Positions 28,922 through 37,426 of a stretch of 48,137 nucleotides of DNA are shown in pieces. A model generated the notes under the pieces. It was given only the letters and a program-made list of their open reading frames with translations, did not search any database and was not told the DNA's origin. The position numbers were made by a program, and so were the translations under genes. The DNA comes from Actinomycetes bacterium. GTDB lineage: Bacteria; Actinomycetota; Actinomycetes; Propionibacteriales; Propionibacteriaceae. How positions within the stretch are numbered: the stretch's first letter is position 1; each line of letters starts with the position of its first letter. The stretch covers positions 1-48,137 of the forward strand of contig JAJXWF010000006.1 of assembly GCA_021781735.1 (NCBI GenBank), read 5' to 3'.

Positions 28922-29551
28922 TCACAAGATCGAGAAGCCCGGGTCAAGGGGCCGGCGCCCGGCCAGGGCCAGCACCAACTCGCCGCCTCGGCCATCGAGC
29001 ACGGCGACATCGCTCTCGATCTGCAGGGTGATCCGCAACGCGTCCGCGGGCAGGTCGACCGGGACACCGGTGGCCGCGACCAGGTCGAGGGAGTGCACGG
29101 TGAGTTCGAGGATGCGGGTCTTGAGGTAGGTGCACAGGCGCATGCCCCCGGCCAGGGTGATGATGATCCGGGACTGGTCGGGGTCGTCGGACTGCACGGA
29201 GTCGAGCACCTCGGTGACCCGGGCGAGCAGGTCGGCCATCGCCGGGGCCGCACCCTCGCGCAGCCCTTCGGCGGCGTCGATCGCCCGCTGAGCCGCCCCC
29301 TCGGCCGCCGCGAGGTGGCGGGTCGCGTGGTAGTAGTCGGACGCCGTGGCCAGGTCGATCCGCTCGGCAGGGCGCTGCACATAGTCGAGAACGGTCTGCA
29401 TCGACCTGCCTGTGTGGGCGATCAGGTGGCGCACATTCCACACGCCGAGGGCAGGCTCCTCGTACCGGGACACCGGAATGCGTGACACCTGGTCGACCAC
29501 GGCGGCCGCCGTGTCGAGATAGATCTGCGAATTCTGTTCCAACGTGTTCAT
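28922..29551 (-). CDS. Maleylpyruvate-isomerase-like, possible mycothiol-dependent protein
   Basis: The 209-residue protein has the N-terminal four-helix fold of the maleylpyruvate isomerase/DinB group: YLDTAAAVVDQVSRIPVSRYEEPALGVWNVRHLIAHTGRS, then a second histidine late in RILELTVHSLDLVAATG. In characterised relatives three histidines bind a metal used with mycothiol. Here at least two positions are visible. Function is unproven. It forms an ATGA overlap with rimI and thus sits where tsaD is often found. Confidence 0.82.
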   Translation of the reverse strand: MNTLEQNSQIYLDTAAAVVDQVSRIPVSRYEEPALGVWNVRHLIAHTGRSMQTVLDYVQRPAERIDLATASDYYHATRHLAAAEGAAQRAIDAAEGLREGAAPAMADLLARVTEVLDSVQSDDPDQSRIIITLAGGMRLCTYLKTRILELTVHSLDLVAATGVPVDLPADALRITLQIESDVAVLDGRGGELVLALAGRRPLDPGFSIL

Positions 29552-30087
29552 GCAAGTCCTCCCCCGCGTTGGTCACCCAGCTTGTCACATCGCGACGTCT
29601 TGTCGGCCACCGGGTCCGGCGACGGCCCCGCTCCTGCCGATGCATCCGCGGGTCCGGCGAGCCCGCGCTCGAGGACCAGCGCGTGCGCCCCCGTCCCGTA
29701 GTAGTCGGGCCGGGTGGCGATCACTCGGAAGCCGAACCCGCGGTAGAGCGCGAGGGCGGCCGGGTTGTCGTGTCGCACCTCGAGCAGCATCCGTGCAGCC
29801 TCGACGCCCGCACGCCGCAGCATCTCGTCGAGCAGTCCGCACGCGATCCGGCGCCCACGGTGGCGGGGGTCGACCATGATCCGGTGCAGGTCGGCGGTGC
29901 CGGCAACGACCCGCACGCTCGCCGCCGCCACCAGCGTCCCGCCGTCGCGGCGGAACCCGAGCAGCCGGTCCTCGGCGAGGAGCTCATCGGACCAGGCCGC
30001 GATGCTCCAACGCTCCGACGCCGGAAAGCACGCCTCGTCGAGGCGGGCCAGTTCCTCCGCCGTCGCGGTCGACGCGGGATGCGTCAC
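29548..30087 (-). CDS. rimI: Ribosomal-protein/N-alpha acetyltransferase RimI-like
   Basis: This GNAT (179 residues) acetylates protein N-termini, classically S18. It has the acetyl-CoA-binding loop HRIMVDPRHRGRRIACGLLDEML and the RimI-like LLEVRHDNPAALALYRGFGFRVIATRPDYY. The GTG start makes a GTGA overlap with tsaB, and the stop overlaps the isomerase-like gene. The tail beyond about 150 is a Pro/Ala-rich extension. Linkage with tsaE-tsaB is standard for rimI. Confidence 0.92.
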   Translation of the reverse strand: MTHPASTATAEELARLDEACFPASERWSIAAWSDELLAEDRLLGFRRDGGTLVAAASVRVVAGTADLHRIMVDPRHRGRRIACGLLDEMLRRAGVEAARMLLEVRHDNPAALALYRGFGFRVIATRPDYYGTGAHALVLERGLAGPADASAGAGPSPDPVADKTSRCDKLGDQRGGGLA

Positions 30088-30770
30088 CGGCGGCTCAACC
30101 GGGGCGTGACCAGCGTCGACTTGCGGGTCGAGGGCACCGTGGCGTCCGGCTTGCGCAGGTAGAGCGGTTCGATGCCGGCGTCGGGGAGCACATCGATGGA
30201 CGCCGCGAGCACCCCGGCATCCAGGTGACGGGGGCCGGGCACGGCGCGGGCACCGATCACGTCGGGATACAGGTCTGCGCCCGGTCCGACGACCGGGAGG
30301 TCGGGCAGCGTCTCGGCCGCACCCACCTGCGGCTCGCCGATGCGGGAGCCGTCGACGGCGTAGCGGGCCCAGTAGAGTTCGCGGCGCCGCGCGTCGGAGG
30401 CCACGACGAACTCGCCGCCCGGCGGCTGGTCGCCCAGCACGGCTTGCCGGGCGACGACGTCGAGGCTGCAGACGCCCGCGGGAACCGCGATGGTCGCCGG
30501 GAAGTCGCCTCCCAGCGCGGCGATCGTGCGAGCCGTGACAATGCCGACACGCAGGCCGGTGAACGGACCCGGCCCGAGGCCGACGACGACGCGGCCGATG
30601 TCGGTGATCGCGATGTGCTGATCCGAGCAGGCGCGGTCGATGAGTTCCTGCAGGTGTTCGGCGTGTGCCCGCCGGTCGTCGACGCGGGCCGAGACGACCG
30701 CGACGCCGTCGCGGGCCAGGCCGACGCACACGTCGGTGGAGGTGTCGATTCCCAGCACCCACTCGCTCAT
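30084..30770 (-). CDS. tsaB: tRNA t6A synthesis protein TsaB
   Basis: TsaB scaffolds TsaD and TsaE to add threonylcarbamoyl to A37 of tRNAs reading ANN codons. The ASKHA-fold protein (228 residues) begins VLGIDTSTDVCVGLARDGV and holds the conserved VVGLGPGPFTGLRVGIVTARTIA. It lacks the metal-binding histidines of TsaD. It overlaps both neighbours by four bases. No tsaD is in the window. Confidence 0.95.
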   Translation of the reverse strand: MSEWVLGIDTSTDVCVGLARDGVAVVSARVDDRRAHAEHLQELIDRACSDQHIAITDIGRVVVGLGPGPFTGLRVGIVTARTIAALGGDFPATIAVPAGVCSLDVVARQAVLGDQPPGGEFVVASDARRRELYWARYAVDGSRIGEPQVGAAETLPDLPVVGPGADLYPDVIGARAVPGPRHLDAGVLAASIDVLPDAGIEPLYLRKPDATVPSTRKSTLVTPRLSRR

Positions 30771-31801
30771 GAGGGCGTCCCTTCGTGGAGAGTCGTGGTG
30801 GTGTCGTCGGCCAGTGGCTGCAGGTCGGCGCCCTCCCACCGGGGCCCGGTGCCGACGATGTAGACGACCCTGGTCTCGTCATCGGGGTCACCGCTGCGAC
30901 GGATGTCAACGTCGAGCCAGGAATCCGACAGCCCCTCCGCCAGTCCGGCACCCCACTCGACGAGGGTGACCGAATCCGCGAGCGAGGTGTCGAGGTCGAT
31001 GTCCTCGAGTTCTGCCGATGAGGAGAGCCGGTAGGCGTCGACGTGCACGAGCGCCGGGCCCGGGCCGAGCGGGGAGTGGATGCGGGACAGGACGAACGTC
31101 GGCGAGATCACCGGCGAGGCGACCCGCAGCCCCGCACCCAGACCCTGGGCGAGGGTGGTCTTCCCGGCCCCGAGATCACCGCTCGCAATGAGCACGTCAC
31201 CGGCCCGCACGACGCGGGCCAGGCGGCGTCCGAGGCGGCGCATGGCCTCGGCGTCGGGCACCTCGACCCGAATCGGCAGCCCGCGCCGCATGACGTAGCC
31301 CGTGGGCTCCTCTCGCACGGCACGGAACCCGTGCCGTTCCCACCAGCGGCGGGTGGAGGGGAATTCGCGCCTGCTCAGCAGTTCCAGCCGGGTCGCCCCC
31401 AGATCGGTGGCCAGCTCGACGGCGCCACGGACCATCGCCTCCGCGATCCCCTCCAGCCGGTTGCCGGGCAGGACGCTGACCCGGTGCAGCCCGGCGAGGT
31501 CGTCGTCGAGGCTGATCAACAGGCAACCGACCATGCGGCGGTGCCCGTGACCATCGACGAGTTCGGCGACCACACCGGGCGCCGCGCCCAGCGCCCCCGC
31601 GACCGTCTCAACGGTGTCGTTGAGGTAGTCGGCGGGGGGCTCGACCGGTGGCCTCGCGGCGAACGCCGCTCGGATGACCGCGAGCATGTCGGCTGCATCG
31701 GACGGGTCGGCGACCCGCAGGCTGAGGTTGCCGCCCTCTGAGACTTCGGCGGCATCGTCAGACACCGGGTCTGGCGCGGGTGACAGGCGTTCGCTGGACA
31801 A
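30767..31801 (-). CDS. tsaE: GNAT-TsaE fusion protein
   Basis: The C-terminal half (about 181-344) is TsaE, the ATPase of the t6A complex: Walker A SGDLGAGKTTLAQGL (about 207-221), SPTFVLSRIH and LVHVDAYRLSS. The N-terminal half (about 25-175) is a GNAT domain ending in RRWWERHGFRAVREEPTGYVMRR. Its acetyl-CoA loop VLPGNRLEGIAEAM is less canonical than in active enzymes. The TTG at 31801 has GGGAG seven bases upstream. I see no stop or frameshift between the halves, so it is a true fusion. It starts 27 bp after the helicase on the same strand. Confidence 0.9.
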   Translation of the reverse strand: MSSERLSPAPDPVSDDAAEVSEGGNLSLRVADPSDAADMLAVIRAAFAARPPVEPPADYLNDTVETVAGALGAAPGVVAELVDGHGHRRMVGCLLISLDDDLAGLHRVSVLPGNRLEGIAEAMVRGAVELATDLGATRLELLSRREFPSTRRWWERHGFRAVREEPTGYVMRRGLPIRVEVPDAEAMRRLGRRLARVVRAGDVLIASGDLGAGKTTLAQGLGAGLRVASPVISPTFVLSRIHSPLGPGPALVHVDAYRLSSSAELEDIDLDTSLADSVTLVEWGAGLAEGLSDSWLDVDIRRSGDPDDETRVVYIVGTGPRWEGADLQPLADDTTTTLHEGTPS

Positions 31802-31827
31802 AGCTCGGCTCCCCGGGAGTTGATCGG

Positions 31828-34125
31828 TCAGTCGTGGCGTTCGGCGCGACGATACCCACCGCGACGAGCGCCATCATCGCGGCCACCCCACTGGGAACCG
31901 CGACCGGAGCCATTCTCACCCGACCCGCCGCGGCCGCGGCCGCCGGCGTCCCACCGCGGACGCCGTGCCTTCGGCCCCCGCTGTCGAATCGGCTGCTTGG
32001 GCGCCACGAGGGCGTCGAAGCGCTCCTGCGGGATCGGCTCTCCCGACACCGGACGGGCACCCGTGTGCTCGGACAGTGCTGGATCACCCGGACTCGCCGG
32101 CGTGGGGCGCACCGTGACGCCCGCATGCTCGGTGAGCCGGGAGGTGAACCGGCGCTGGTGCGGCAGCACGAGCGTGACGACCACGCCCTGCTCCCCGGCC
32201 CGCGCGGTGCGGCCGGCCCGGTGGAGGTAGTCCTTGGAGTTCATCGGCGGATCGGCCTGGAGCACCAGCGACACGTCGTCGACGTGGATCCCGCGGGCGG
32301 CGACGTCGGTGGCCACCAACACCGGCACGACGCCGTCGCGGAAGGCCTGCAGCATGCGCGCCCGGGCCCCCTGGGTGAGGCCACCATGCAGTGGTCCGGC
32401 CATCACCCCCAGCCCTCTCAGGTCCTGCGCGATGCGGTCGGCCGCCAGCTGGGTGCGGACGAACACGACGGTGCGACCGGCCCGGTTGGCGATCTCGGCG
32501 GTCACCGCGAGCTTCTCGTCGGGCTTCACCAGCGCGAGCACGTGCTCCATCGTGCTGACCGACGCGCGATCGCTGTCGATCTCATGGATGACGGGATCGT
32601 GCAGGTAGCGCCGCACCAGACGGTCGACGGCGTGGTCGAGGGTCGCGGAGAACAGCATCCGTTGCCCATCTCCCGGCACGGCGTCGAGGATCGCGCTCAC
32701 CGCCGGCATGAACCCGAGGTCGGCCATGTGGTCGGCCTCGTCGAGCACGGTGACCATCACCTGCGACAGGTCGGCCGCCCCCTGGTCCATGAGGTCAATG
32801 AGCCTCCCCGGCGTGGCGACGACGACGTCGACCCCACGCTCGAACGCCTTGAGCTGCGGGCCGTAGGACATGCCTCCCGCCACCAGCGACAGGTCGAGTT
32901 GCATGCTGCGCGCCAGCGGGGCCAGCACGTCGGCGACCTGCAGCGCAAGCTCGCGAGTGGGCACGAGCACGACCGCCCGTGGGGCGCCACCGGCCGGGTC
33001 GCCGGCCGCGAGGCGTGCGATCAGTGGCAGTCCGAAGCCGAGGGTCTTGCCGGAGCCCGTCTGGGCCCTGCCCAGCACGTCGCGACCGGCGAGCGCGTCG
33101 GGAATCGTGGCCACCTGCACCGGGAACGGCTCGCGGATACCCTGGCCCGCCAGGGCCGCGACCAGTTGCGCGGGAACTCCCAACACGGCGAAGGGCGCAT
33201 CGGCCGCGACGCTGCTTGCGTCGAACTCCCCGGGCTGGATGTTCGACAGGTCGGCGGCGCGCCAGTCCATCGTGTCGGCATGGCTCTCGTCGGTCTCACC
33301 GGCGAACGCGCTGCTGCTGCGGACGTCGGCCCGTCGCAGGCCCCGGCGATCGTCGTCACGCCGGCGTGGCCGGGTTTCGCCGCCCCAGTGCGGGGTCGCC
33401 GGTCGGGCACCCACGCCGCGACGCCCCAGGGGAGCGGAACCGCCACGGTCGCGGCGCTCGTCGTCGCGGCGCTGCCACGGGCGCCCGGCGTCGCGGGACT
33501 CCGGCGAACGCGGGTCGGAGGATCCCCGCTCGAAGCTGCCGCGCTCGGGGCGCTCGGACCGGAATCGGGCGTCGTCGCGGCGCTCGGGCGGCCTGCGATC
33601 GGCCGAGCGGTTGTCGGATGCCCAGCCGGACTGACGAGCGGCGCCACGGTCCGGCGAATCCGATCGCTCATAGCGCTGCGACCCACCACGATCCGACGAA
33701 TCCGAACGGCCATACCGCTGCGACCCACCACGATCCGACGAATCCGAACGGCCATACCGCTGCGACCCACCACGATCCGACGAATCCGAACGGCCATACC
33801 GCTGCGACCCACCACGATCCGAGGGGCCGGAACGCTCAAACCGCTGCGACCCACCACGATCCGACGAATCCGAACGGCCATACCGCTGCGGAGCCTCACG
33901 CTCGGCCGAGCCCCAGCGGTCGGAACGGCCCTCGGGCCGCTGCTCGTCGCGGCGATCCTCACCGAGTCCTCGGCGGGCGGCGGGCGGGACCCGGCGCGAG
34001 TCGCCCGGGCGCTCGGTCCGATCGCGCGACTGGCGCTGAGCCTTCTTCTCAGTCGACCAACGTGGCTTCTTCTTTCGGGCGTCGCCGGACGACGGGGACG
34101 ATCCGGATCGGGGAATACGAACCAT
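31828..34125 (-). CDS. DEAD-box RNA helicase with repeat-rich N-terminus
   Basis: The C-terminal ~440 residues are a complete helicase: Q motif region FPVQVATIPDALAGRDVL, motif I RAQTGSGKT, Ia PTRELALQV, II VLDEADHMADLGF, III FSATL, IV VFVRTQLAAD, V ATDVAARGIHVDDV and VI HRAGRTARAG. The first ~310 residues are Arg/Ser/Asp/Gly-rich and disordered, including a 14-residue repeat QRYGRSDSSDRGGS. Such tails bind RNA and can drive condensation; that is inference. A short basic tail RRGGYRRAERHD ends it. ATG 34125 is my choice; a GTG at 34134 is possible. It likely unwinds structured RNA in ribosome assembly or mRNA decay. Confidence 0.95.
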   Translation of the reverse strand: MVRIPRSGSSPSSGDARKKKPRWSTEKKAQRQSRDRTERPGDSRRVPPAARRGLGEDRRDEQRPEGRSDRWGSAEREAPQRYGRSDSSDRGGSQRFERSGPSDRGGSQRYGRSDSSDRGGSQRYGRSDSSDRGGSQRYGRSDSSDRGGSQRYERSDSPDRGAARQSGWASDNRSADRRPPERRDDARFRSERPERGSFERGSSDPRSPESRDAGRPWQRRDDERRDRGGSAPLGRRGVGARPATPHWGGETRPRRRDDDRRGLRRADVRSSSAFAGETDESHADTMDWRAADLSNIQPGEFDASSVAADAPFAVLGVPAQLVAALAGQGIREPFPVQVATIPDALAGRDVLGRAQTGSGKTLGFGLPLIARLAAGDPAGGAPRAVVLVPTRELALQVADVLAPLARSMQLDLSLVAGGMSYGPQLKAFERGVDVVVATPGRLIDLMDQGAADLSQVMVTVLDEADHMADLGFMPAVSAILDAVPGDGQRMLFSATLDHAVDRLVRRYLHDPVIHEIDSDRASVSTMEHVLALVKPDEKLAVTAEIANRAGRTVVFVRTQLAADRIAQDLRGLGVMAGPLHGGLTQGARARMLQAFRDGVVPVLVATDVAARGIHVDDVSLVLQADPPMNSKDYLHRAGRTARAGEQGVVVTLVLPHQRRFTSRLTEHAGVTVRPTPASPGDPALSEHTGARPVSGEPIPQERFDALVAPKQPIRQRGPKARRPRWDAGGRGRGGSGENGSGRGSQWGGRDDGARRGGYRRAERHD
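33675..33884 (-). repeat. Five 42-bp in-frame tandem repeats in the helicase gene
   Basis: Units begin at 33675, 33717, 33759, 33801 and 33843. Units 1-3 and 5 are identical, including third codon positions; unit 4 (33801-33842) has diverged (GFERSGPSDRG-like). A degenerate sixth unit precedes them at 33633. Each encodes QRYGRSDSSDRGGS or a variant. Identity at synonymous sites means recent expansion or gene conversion, so copy number may vary between strains. Confidence 0.93.
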
Positions 34126-34440
34126 GTGTGACACTCTGCTTTCGACCTGGGCGCGGACGGCACACACGGGCGGGGCGCATCGGCGCCTCCGCGGGCAGAG
34201 CAACACCGCGATGGAATGTATCTGTGGGTGGAATCCGTGCGGATCGCACCCGGCGGACGCCCTCGGGCGGCCGCGACCCCCACCTCGGAGTGGCCGGGCG
34301 GGCGGATCGACCGGAGCCGACAGGCAAGACTACCAGCGCGCGGCCGGGGCGTCCGACCGTCGCAGGGCCGTCATCCTCTGGTCACCGGCGGGCAACCCGC
34401 AGTCCACAAGAGGGACAGGTGCCCCCGCTACACTCGGGAT
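34126..34440. other. Divergent promoter region, helicase / mannosyltransferase
   Basis: No gene is supported in these 315 bases. Minus-strand TAGTCT (34327-34332) and TACATT (34215-34220) are candidate -10 boxes for the helicase, implying a leader of about 90 to 195 bases. Plus-strand TACACT (34429-34434) serves the mannosyltransferase. GC-rich inverted repeats are present, but I see no known riboswitch. Confidence 0.5.
34429..34434 (+). promoter_or_regulatory. -10 box of a leaderless mannosyltransferase promoter
   Basis: TACACT lies 6 bases before the GTG at 34441 and there is no ribosome site. Confidence 0.55.
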
Positions 34441-35586
34441 GTGCGAGTGGCCATGGTCGCGGAATCCTTCCTCCCGCAGATCAACGGGGTGACGAACACC
34501 GTGCTGCGCATGCTCGAACACCTGCGCGACACCGGCAACGAGGCGATCGTGCTGGCACCGCAGGACGCCGGGCGCACGCCCCGGCAGTACGCGGGGTTTC
34601 CGGTGATCCCCGTCGCCAGCATCGGACTGCCGGGCTACCAGGATGTCCGGGTCAGCGCCGTGTCACGGGGCACCATCGAACGCGAGTTCACCGACTTCCG
34701 TCCCGACGTGGTTCACCTCGCGGCTCCGTTCGCCATCGGCTTCAAGGCGGCCCTGGCCGCGGCCAGCCTGCACATTCCGACCGTGGCGATCTACCAGACC
34801 GAGATCGCCACCTACGCCGGGCGGTACGGCGTCCCGCAGATCGAGTCGTTGCTGTGGCACCGCCTGCGCCAGGCGCACGAATTGGCCACCTTGAACTTCG
34901 CACCATCGACCTATGCCCGCGACCAGTTGCTCGCCCAGGGCATCCCGAGGGTCGGCATCTGGGCTCGCGGCGTCGATTCCCAACGGTTCCACCCCGACAG
35001 GCGCGACGAGGCACTGCGTCGTGAATGGGCTCCCGGCGGAGAACGGATCATCGGCTACATGGGTCGTCTCGCCAGCGAGAAGCGGGTCGAAGACCTCGCG
35101 GCGGTCGCCGACATCCCCGGCACGAAGCTGGTGGTCGTCGGCGACGGGCCCCAGCGGCGCAGCCTCGAACGGCTGCTGCCCGAGGCGATCTTCACCGGAC
35201 GCCGCACCGGCGACGACCTTCCCCGCCACCTCGCGAGTTTCGACCTGTTCGTGCACACGGGCGACATGGAGACGTTCTGCCAGGCGATCCAGGAGGCCCA
35301 GGCGAGCGGCCTGCCGGTCGTCGCCCCCCGGCGCGGCGGGCCTATCGACCTCGTCGACCCGTCGCACACCGGGTGGCTCTACCAGCCCGGGCGCCTCGAT
35401 CACCTGCGCGACTACACCGTCGACCTCGTGGGCGACGACGCCAAGCGTGCGGCGTTCGGCCGGGAGGCCCGCGCGAGAGTCGAGCACCGCACCTGGCCGG
35501 CACTGTGTGCCGAGTTGGTCGAGCACTACCACGAGGCGATCCGGATCGGCGTCCGGATCCCCCGCCTCACCTCAGCCACCCACTGA
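34441..35586 (+). CDS. mgtA: GDP-mannose-dependent alpha-mannosyltransferase, MgtA-like
   Basis: This 381-residue GT4-family enzyme (GT-B fold) starts VRVAMVAESFLPQINGVTNTVLRMLEHL, nearly the actinobacterial MgtA/PimB' N-terminus. The donor site is in GYMGRLASEKRVEDL and VVVGDGPQRRSLERLL; the E-x7-E motif is TFCQAIQEAQASGLPVVAP. Relatives mannosylate a glucuronosyl or inositol lipid in the inner membrane as a lipoglycan precursor. The exact acceptor cannot be told. The start at GTG 34441 follows the -10 box; a GTG at 34447 is also in frame. Its 3' end overlaps nnr by 15 bp, tail to tail. Confidence 0.88.
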   Translation: MRVAMVAESFLPQINGVTNTVLRMLEHLRDTGNEAIVLAPQDAGRTPRQYAGFPVIPVASIGLPGYQDVRVSAVSRGTIEREFTDFRPDVVHLAAPFAIGFKAALAAASLHIPTVAIYQTEIATYAGRYGVPQIESLLWHRLRQAHELATLNFAPSTYARDQLLAQGIPRVGIWARGVDSQRFHPDRRDEALRREWAPGGERIIGYMGRLASEKRVEDLAAVADIPGTKLVVVGDGPQRRSLERLLPEAIFTGRRTGDDLPRHLASFDLFVHTGDMETFCQAIQEAQASGLPVVAPRRGGPIDLVDPSHTGWLYQPGRLDHLRDYTVDLVGDDAKRAAFGREARARVEHRTWPALCAELVEHYHEAIRIGVRIPRLTSATH

Positions 35587-37002
35587 CCCGGCGGCGAGCT
35601 GCCCGAGACGGGCAATCGTGTCGGGCAGCAGCCGGGCGAGTTCGTCCGGAGGTCTCGGCCCCGGATGCTCGGCGGCAGTCATCGCCTGCACGGACGCCGC
35701 GAGCAGAGCGGCGGAGGCTGCGTCCAGACCTGCGGCCAGTAGCGTGCCGGCGATCCCGGCCAGCGTGTCACCCGACCCGGCCTGAGCCGTCCATGCCGGC
35801 CCCCCGACGGCGATCCCCACCGATCCGTCAGGAGCGACGACGTATTGGGTCGCGCCCTTGACCAGCACGGTGGCCCGGTAGCGACCGGCCGCCTCACGTG
35901 CCGCGGCGATCGGGTCGTCCTCGACAGTGGTGCGTTCGATGCCCAGCAGCCGGGCCAGTTCCCCGGCGTGGGGGGTGAGCAGGCTGTTGGCCGGCAGCAG
36001 CACTGCGTCGAGGACGGCGAGGGCGTCGGCGTCCACCACGAGCGGCACCCCGTCGGCAACCCGGTCGGCGAGCCTGCGCGCGTTCCCGTCGTCGCGGCCC
36101 CAGCCCGATCCGCAGACCCACGCCTGCACCCTGCCAACGCCGTGAACGACGCTCGGCAGCAGCGGACGCAACAGGTCGCCGATGCGGGCCGGCCCGGCGA
36201 AACGCACCATCCCGGCGCCGGCGTGCACCGCGCCGAGGGCACCGAGCAGGCCCGCGCCGGTGTAGTCGTCGGACCCGGTGTCGAGGCCGACGACCCCGCG
36301 GGAGTACTTGTCGCTGGTCGCGTCGGGCCAGGGCCACAGGCGGGCGACGTCGGCGGGTTCGGCCCGACGCGCCGCCGGGTCCGGCGCCTCGACACCGATG
36401 TCGACGACCTCGACCGTGCCGCACCGTGACGCGGCCGGTTCGGCGACGTGGCAGAGTTTCTCGGCGACGAACGTGACGGTGTGGCCGGCCCGGAACGACG
36501 GGCCGGACACGGTTCCCGAGTCGGCGTCGAGTCCGGAGGGCAGGTCGACCGCCAGCACCGGCACACCGAGCGCCTCGATCTCGGCTGCGACCGTGGCGAC
36601 GGGCTCCCGGAGCCCCGGGCGTCCCCCGATGCCGAGCACGGCGTCGATGACGAGGTCGCAGTCGGCCAACCGGGTCACGACCTCGGAGGTGTCGACGACG
36701 TGGCACCCGGCCTCCCGGGCCGCGGCGGCTCCCGCCGCATGGATGTGCGACGAGGTGGGCCACACCGCCACGTCGGCGCCGTCACGGGCCAATTCCGCGG
36801 CGGCGAACAGCCCGTCGCCACCGTTGTTGCCGGGGCCCACCACGACGAGGAGTTGCCACGGCTCGGCGGTGTCCGCCAGCAACCGACGGGTCGCAGCGGC
36901 GACCGCCGCCGCGGCCACGGCCATGAGATCGGCCCCGGGATGGGCGGCGAAGTAGCGCTGCTCGGCGTCCCGCACGGCATCCGTGCTGACGACGCGGCGC
37001 AT
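35572..37002 (-). CDS. nnr: Bifunctional NAD(P)HX epimerase/dehydratase
   Basis: This 476-residue repair enzyme corrects hydrated NADH and NADPH. The N-terminal epimerase (about 1-215) has VVVGPGNNGGDGLFAA and DLPSGLDADSGTV. The C-terminal ADP-dependent dehydratase (about 230-470) has PHAGELARLLG and AGSGDTLAGIAGTLLA, the ribokinase-like catalytic loop. The ATG shares one base with the acpS stop (TGATG). The order glmS-acpS-nnr is an actinobacterial standard; alr and tsaE that often follow are not adjacent here. Confidence 0.95.
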   Translation of the reverse strand: MRRVVSTDAVRDAEQRYFAAHPGADLMAVAAAAVAAATRRLLADTAEPWQLLVVVGPGNNGGDGLFAAAELARDGADVAVWPTSSHIHAAGAAAAREAGCHVVDTSEVVTRLADCDLVIDAVLGIGGRPGLREPVATVAAEIEALGVPVLAVDLPSGLDADSGTVSGPSFRAGHTVTFVAEKLCHVAEPAASRCGTVEVVDIGVEAPDPAARRAEPADVARLWPWPDATSDKYSRGVVGLDTGSDDYTGAGLLGALGAVHAGAGMVRFAGPARIGDLLRPLLPSVVHGVGRVQAWVCGSGWGRDDGNARRLADRVADGVPLVVDADALAVLDAVLLPANSLLTPHAGELARLLGIERTTVEDDPIAAAREAAGRYRATVLVKGATQYVVAPDGSVGIAVGGPAWTAQAGSGDTLAGIAGTLLAAGLDAASAALLAASVQAMTAAEHPGPRPPDELARLLPDTIARLGQLAAGSVGG

Positions 37003-37358
37003 CAGGCACGCTCCGCGACGACCACCGCGGTCGCGACACCGGAGTCGTGGGACAGCGACAGGTGCAGTGCCGAGACGCCCAGCGACTCGACGAGCGCGGC
37101 GACCGTGCCACGCACCTCGAACGACGGCTGCCCCGCCGGGCCGCGCACCACCTCGGCGTCATGCCAGGAGAGGCCACCGGGCGAGCCGAGCGCCTTGGCG
37201 AGTGCCTCCTTAGCCGCGAACCGTGCCGCCTGCGAATACGGTCCGAGTCCCGCCTCGGCCGGTGTCAACACCTTCTCGACCAGGCCCGGACGCCGCGCCG
37301 CGGCCTGCTGCCAGCGGTCGAGTCCGCACACGTCGATCCCGATCCCCACGATGCCCAT
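37002..37358 (-). CDS. acpS: Holo-[acyl-carrier-protein] synthase
   Basis: AcpS transfers phosphopantetheine from CoA to acyl carrier protein. The 118 residues show the metal site GIGIDVCGLDRW (Asp9) and FAAKEALAKALG (Glu), as in the family. HLSLSHDSGVATAVVV forms the C-terminal half. ATG 37358 has CAGACT six bases upstream, a weak -10 candidate, and no ribosome site. It overlaps nnr by one base, so the two are co-transcribed. Confidence 0.95.
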   Translation of the reverse strand: MGIVGIGIDVCGLDRWQQAAARRPGLVEKVLTPAEAGLGPYSQAARFAAKEALAKALGSPGGLSWHDAEVVRGPAGQPSFEVRGTVAALVESLGVSALHLSLSHDSGVATAVVVAERA

Positions 37359-37426
37359 GAGGCCAGTCTGTCAGCCGGCGGCGGCGCCGTCGCCCGCATC
37401 CAGAGCACGACCACGGGCCGGTCCCG

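Noticed and set aside
33633-33884. Regular 42-bp repeats considered as a CRISPR array
   Set aside because: The units are contiguous, have no unique spacers, and encode an in-frame peptide repeat in a helicase. No cas gene is present.
31780-34131. 783-residue plus-strand ORF with repeats of the type RPTTIRRIRTAIPL
   Set aside because: It is antisense to the helicase; the peptide repeat is the complement of the 42-bp coding repeat. The minus-strand helicase motifs are unambiguous.
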